This document shows, in pieces, positions 5,982-8,592 of a DNA stretch of 8,592 nucleotides (position 1 is the stretch's first letter; each line of letters begins with the position of its first letter). The DNA is from Solirubrobacterales bacterium (GTDB taxonomy: Bacteria; Actinomycetota; Thermoleophilia; Solirubrobacterales; Solirubrobacteraceae), in the NCBI GenBank assembly GCA_025963955.1, contig JAOPZU010000256.1, positions 1 through 8,592 on the forward strand, given 5' to 3'. The notes under the pieces were generated by a model. It saw only the letters and a program-made list of their open reading frames with translations, was not told where the DNA came from and searched no databases. A program made the translations under genes and the position numbers.

Positions 5982-6128
5982 GTGGCCGGGTCGGCCAACA
6001 GCAAAGGTGCGCTGGCTGCCGCGCTCGCGGACGTGATGCACGTTCTCGCCCAGGGCTTCCCGAACGTCCCGCTCACAGGCACTATCCCCCTTGTTGGTAG
6101 CCGTTCCGTAGAACCTCTTCAGCCATGA
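5982..6128 (+). CDS. Small ORF (48 aa) with strong ribosome binding site, coupled to the next gene
   Basis: An AGGAG at 5971-5975 lies six bases before GTG 5982, the best ribosome binding site in this part of the window, and an in-frame TAG at 5970-5972 rules out an earlier start. The stop TGA 6126-6128 overlaps the next gene's ATG as ATGA. The product begins MAGSANSKGALAAALADVMHVLAQGF, a short amphipathic helix, then NVPLTGTIPLVGSRSVEPLQP, probably unstructured. No family recognised. The site and the coupling argue for translation; the peptide may be functional or may simply set up translation of the downstream protein. Confidence 0.5.
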   Translation: MAGSANSKGALAAALADVMHVLAQGFPNVPLTGTIPLVGSRSVEPLQP

Positions 6129-6727
6129 CCATCACCGCTACAAGCCGCAGCCGGACGCATACGCTCCTCAGCCGAGACGCGACGGCGGAGCGGGTACAGA
6201 AGGTCAGTCGGCGTCTGTCGGCTCAGGTCAAGCGGCGGGAGGAGGCCGATCAGCGGGCGCAGCGGGCGCTGCGGGAGCAGGAGCGCGAGCGGGAGCACGA
6301 AGCGTCGCTTATCGCTGATCTGCTCAGGGCGCACGAAGAAGCTCCGACGGAGGATCTGCCCGACAGCTACGACGACGACGGGTTCCATCGTGGTTCCGCG
6401 ACCGCCGCCGGCCGCCGCTACGAGGTATGGGAGTTCCCGACTGGGCCCGCCTACTCGATGCTCTTCTCCCGACACCAGGACCCGACTCGTGCGCGCACGT
6501 GTCTCATGGACGTTCTGGTTGAAGCGGAGAACAAGCCACAGACGGTGGCCGTGCTTATCGAGGCCATCTCGGAGTTCTCGGCCTCCCCGGCCGCAGCACG
6601 TCAGATGCTGCACCAGCTCAAGCGGGTCGGCGCGCTCGTGTCCGCGGGCCGCGGTCTGTACGCGCTGCCCGCGACCCTCGTGCTCCCGGACGCGGCGAGA
6701 CGAAAGCAGCCGCCGTGTAGACGATAA
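6125..6727 (+). CDS. Coiled-coil protein with C-terminal winged-helix-like domain (200 aa)
   Basis: ATG 6125 overlaps the previous stop by four bases. Residues about 20-74 form a long, highly charged helix (ERVQKVSRRLSAQVKRREEADQRAQRALREQEREREHEASLIADLL), a likely coiled coil. Residues 74-90 are an acidic linker (EDLPDSYDDDG). Residues 97-115 (RRYEVWEFPTGPAYSMLFS) look like beta strands. Residues 126-182 resemble a winged helix: a first helix CLMDVLVEAEN, then QTVAVLIEAIS, a helix AAARQMLHQLKRVGALV, and a wing SAGRGLYALP, the pattern of small MarR/GntR-like DNA-binding domains. It is most likely a DNA-binding protein that dimerises through its helix; whether it represses its own operon or assists the transposase-like protein downstream is open. 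Confidence 0.65.
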   Translation: MTITATSRSRTHTLLSRDATAERVQKVSRRLSAQVKRREEADQRAQRALREQEREREHEASLIADLLRAHEEAPTEDLPDSYDDDGFHRGSATAAGRRYEVWEFPTGPAYSMLFSRHQDPTRARTCLMDVLVEAENKPQTVAVLIEAISEFSASPAAARQMLHQLKRVGALVSAGRGLYALPATLVLPDAARRKQPPCRR

Positions 6728-6750
6728 GGACGGTCGAGAAACCTAGAGAC

Positions 6751-6766
6751 GCCGCGCTCGCGCGGT
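6751..6766 (+). other. Short GC hairpin after the winged-helix gene
   Basis: CCGCG (6752-6756) and CGCGG (6761-6765) pair around a CTCG loop, with a possible outer G-T pair, 24 bases after the stop at 6727. No T tract follows. It may form part of a terminator or attenuator together with the larger stem-loop at 6778-6828. Confidence 0.3.
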
Positions 6767-6777
6767 CAGAAACGTTC

Positions 6778-6828
6778 GAGCTCTAAAAGTGCCGACCCCC
6801 GAGCTGTCACTCGGAGGCCGGCGAGCTC
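6778..6828 (+). other. Composite stem-loop in the leader of the next gene
   Basis: GAGCTC at 6778-6783 pairs with GAGCTC at 6823-6828. Inside, GCCG (6791-6794) pairs with CGGC (6819-6822), CC (6796-6797) with GG (6816-6817), and CCGAG (6799-6803) with CTCGG (6810-6814) around a CTGTCA loop, leaving a seven-base bulge on the left. The structure ends 19 bases before the AGGAG of the gene at 6857. It may be an attenuator, a terminator without a T tract, a translational control element, or a DNA site for the transposase-like or winged-helix protein. Confidence 0.35.
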
Positions 6829-6856
6829 ACGCACGCCAACCCGATTAGGAGTACAC

Positions 6857-7228
6857 ATGCGAAGCGCTTTGATTATGCCGCCGCCGGCGGCGATGGTTGC
6901 AGGTTCCCGTGCACAGCACCCGTGGGAGTTCGTCGGAGGGCGGCCCGGTGAGTCGATAAGCACGTTGCCTGTCGACGGAGAAAGGTCGACCGAAGGTTGC
7001 ACAGCGACGGCAAACACGTCTGTTGTCGCTGCCGTGGGCGTGCAGGTCACGGTGCAAAGGCCCGGCAGCCGACGCCTGGCGACCGCCACGTGCGTCCGCG
7101 CTTGCTACTCGCTGTTGCGGGCGCTCACGCCCTCGGAGAACAGGGTGCGTGCCGCGAGCGAGCAGCTGCGACGCGTTGCGCAGATCCGCGAATCCGCCTC
7201 AGATGACGCGGGCGTGGACGATGTCTAA
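6857..7228 (+). CDS. Hypothetical protein (123 aa) overlapping the transposase-like gene
   Basis: AGGAG at 6847-6851 lies five bases before ATG 6857, a strong ribosome binding site that fixes the start. The TAA at 7226-7228 lies inside the next gene, whose ATG is at 7221, giving an 8-base overlap. The N-terminal half (MRSALIMPPPAAMVAGSRAQHPWEFVGGRPGES) has no clear fold. The middle alternates hydrophobics like strands (TSVVAAVGVQVTVQRPG). Residues about 91-123 form a charged helix and acidic tail (TPSENRVRAASEQLRRVAQIRESASDDAGVDDV). No family recognised. Tight coupling to the downstream gene suggests an accessory factor made in step with it. Confidence 0.55.
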   Translation: MRSALIMPPPAAMVAGSRAQHPWEFVGGRPGESISTLPVDGERSTEGCTATANTSVVAAVGVQVTVQRPGSRRLATATCVRACYSLLRALTPSENRVRAASEQLRRVAQIRESASDDAGVDDV

Positions 7229-8592
7229 GCCGAAGAAGGACGACCGGCTGTCAAACCCTGAGAGCTACGAGCTCCCCGACGCGCTGCAGAAGCAGGCGAA
7301 AGCACTGCTTGAGGCTCGCCGCGACTTGGTCTTCATCCCGGGTCAGAACGAAGTAGGCGACGACGGAGCTGAGGAGAGCGCGGACGACGAAGACGACGAC
7401 CCGGAGGCTCGAGGCGACACCCTGAACAGCCTCCGGCCGAGAGCGTTCCTGCGCCTTCGCTCCGACGTCGAGGACGACATACGGGCGAAGTACCCGGAGT
7501 GCCGGTGGGGCGAGAAACGCCTGCGGACGCTTGCCGAGCACCGTTTGTTCACCATCGTGCGGCCCGGATTTTGGGCTAAAAAGCAGGATCTAGCGCCCGC
7601 GGTGACCGCAGGCTACGAAGTCCCGCTGTGGGAAGACATCGATCAGGGAGTACTGCACCTGGCGTATATGCGCCGGCCGCACATGCTCTGGCTCCTCAGG
7701 ACGCTCGGGCAGCGCACCAACGGCGCGCCGGCTTACACAAGCCTTGCCGCAGCGTGCGTCCTGCACACCGGCACCAGCAGAGATGAACCGCATCTTCTGA
7801 AGGCTCGGAAGGTGCTGCTGACTGGTATCGGACAGTCGTCCTTCGACATCGCGTATGGGTTTCCGGTGTACGTCAAGAGCGAAGACGACTCCCGCCTCGA
7901 TGAGGGCACCACCACCGGGTCAATGCGCAGAGTCATCAACTGCTCGCTGCAGCAGATGAACGCAGAGGTAGTTGTCCACGCGAACGTGGCCGCCTTCAGA
8001 GAGATGAAGGAGCGCGTCGACGCCGGCCTGCAGTCGCGCGAGGTCAAAGTGGGCGAGGTCTGCGCAATCGACGGCCAGTTTCTGAAGGCAGACGTCAACG
8101 TGGACGGGAAAAGGACGAACTTCGCGGACCTCATCAAAGAGCTGCAGCCGAGCCACGGGCCACTCCTCGGCTACGAGTTTGTCAAGAAAGAGCACCGGGT
8201 CGGTCGCAAACGCGTTGCGATCACCTGCGTTCGGACACGCCGAGCACTTGTCTGGACGTACATCAACGGCAGCGCGAAGGAGCATACGGTGGTCGAATAT
8301 CTGATCCGGCTCTTGTTTCGGCTGTGGCCTGAATGTCCGATAAGGGTCCTGGTCGGCGATAAGGCGTACGACCTCAAGCGGGCCGTGCACGCCTTCCTGC
8401 TGTTCAACTGCGGTATTTGGCCGGTCTTCTACCAGCGCAAGGGTTACGCCCTGCGCTGGCCGGATAAGGTTTTCAAGCCCTACTGCGACGGCAAGTCCGG
8501 AGTCCGAGGAGTGCCGCTGTGCCCGCAAGCGCACGGCTTGATGCAGCTCGTCGACACAGCCGGCCACGAACTCACCCCCGAGAAGCGAATCA
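7221..8592 (+). CDS. DDE/RNase H-fold transposase-like protein, 3' end outside window (457 residues visible)
   Basis: ATG 7221 opens a frame with no stop before the window edge. The start MSKPKKDDRLSNPESYELP fits, and ATGTCTAA overlaps the upstream stop. Residues 47-62 are an acidic patch (DDGAEESADDEDDDPE). Residues ~100-280 are helical and unfamiliar, with RPGFWAKKQDL and SMRRVINCSLQQMN. From ~280 the catalytic fold appears: VCAIDGQFLKADVNVD with the first Asp at 284, then strands ITCVRTRRALVWTYING, a helix TVVEYLIRLLFRLWPE, and IRVLVGDKAYDLKRAV with the second Asp at 380, followed by FNCGIWPVFYQRKGYA. The DKAYD motif after a hydrophobic strand is typical of IS4/IS1182-type transposases. 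A Cys-containing insertion (YCDGKSG, VPLCPQAHG) follows, and the catalytic Glu would lie beyond the edge. It could also be a domesticated transposase. No terminal repeats seen. Confidence 0.7.
   Translation, partial: MSKPKKDDRLSNPESYELPDALQKQAKALLEARRDLVFIPGQNEVGDDGAEESADDEDDDPEARGDTLNSLRPRAFLRLRSDVEDDIRAKYPECRWGEKRLRTLAEHRLFTIVRPGFWAKKQDLAPAVTAGYEVPLWEDIDQGVLHLAYMRRPHMLWLLRTLGQRTNGAPAYTSLAAACVLHTGTSRDEPHLLKARKVLLTGIGQSSFDIAYGFPVYVKSEDDSRLDEGTTTGSMRRVINCSLQQMNAEVVVHANVAAFREMKERVDAGLQSREVKVGEVCAIDGQFLKADVNVDGKRTNFADLIKELQPSHGPLLGYEFVKKEHRVGRKRVAITCVRTRRALVWTYINGSAKEHTVVEYLIRLLFRLWPECPIRVLVGDKAYDLKRAVHAFLLFNCGIWPVFYQRKGYALRWPDKVFKPYCDGKSGVRGVPLCPQAHGLMQLVDTAGHELTPEKRI

Noticed and set aside
5773..6124. 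Minus-strand readings such as RFYGTATNKGDSACERDVREALGENVHHVRERG and CSKQLIARYLVRNRDRTIRV
   Set aside because: They are in different frames with stops between, have no usable start, and the first overlaps the better supported plus-strand 48-residue ORF. A decayed gene is possible but not shown.
6771..6790. GTTCGAGCTC resembling a tRNA T-loop
   Set aside because: No acceptor, D or anticodon stems can be built around it; it is part of the composite stem-loop instead.
6766..7089. Minus-strand frame containing NRVGVRELAGLRVTARG, reminiscent of a Phd-type antitoxin start
   Set aside because: The match is about six residues, lies near the end of the frame rather than its start, and overlaps a plus-strand gene with a strong ribosome binding site.
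7733..8567. Long minus-strand open frames opposite the transposase-like gene
   Set aside because: They lie antisense to a plus-strand frame with recognisable catalytic motifs, have no ribosome binding site or domain, and reflect GC-rich codon bias.

Overview
High-GC DNA, probably from an actinobacterium. The pointers are a C-terminal fragment of a wax ester synthase/diacylglycerol acyltransferase at the left edge, GTG starts, 4-base start/stop overlaps, an actinobacterial-type SOS palindrome, and secreted proteins of a style common in Solirubrobacterales-like lineages. The lineage guess is inference only. Most proteins here match no family I can name.

Layout. 1-475 (+): end of the acyltransferase gene. 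638-988 (+): a small lipoprotein. 1031-1057: a strong hairpin between convergent genes. 1062-2945 (-): a compact operon of six small genes (2945 down to 1292), each joined to the next by a 4-base GTGA or ATGA overlap. It ends in a DUF433-domain protein, followed by a possible seventh, frame-broken gene that holds an octamer tandem repeat. A perfect palindrome matching the LexA/SOS-box consensus lies 63 bases upstream of the operon's preferred first start. 3030-3619: mostly non-coding, with a possible 34-residue glutaredoxin-like stub. 3620-5478 (-): three cell-envelope genes: a secreted protein with a calcium-loop-like DFDGDG motif, a 56-residue two-helix membrane protein, and a secreted beta-propeller-like protein with an apparent one-base frameshift. 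5491-5969: no gene I can support.

5982-8592 (+): four genes reading rightward. They are a 48-residue ORF with an excellent ribosome binding site, a coiled-coil plus winged-helix-like protein coupled to it by ATGA, a 123-residue protein preceded by a complex stem-loop, and a long ORF running off the right edge. The long ORF shows two aspartate motifs of an RNase H-fold (DDE) transposase and overlaps the preceding gene by 8 bases. It is an unusual transposase candidate with an acidic N-terminal patch and linked accessory genes, perhaps an undescribed element. Its right end is outside the window.

The two most interesting signals are the putative SOS-controlled chain of overlapping small genes and the transposase-like gene with its upstream partners. 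Two or three apparent single-base frameshifts could mean gene decay or sequence errors.
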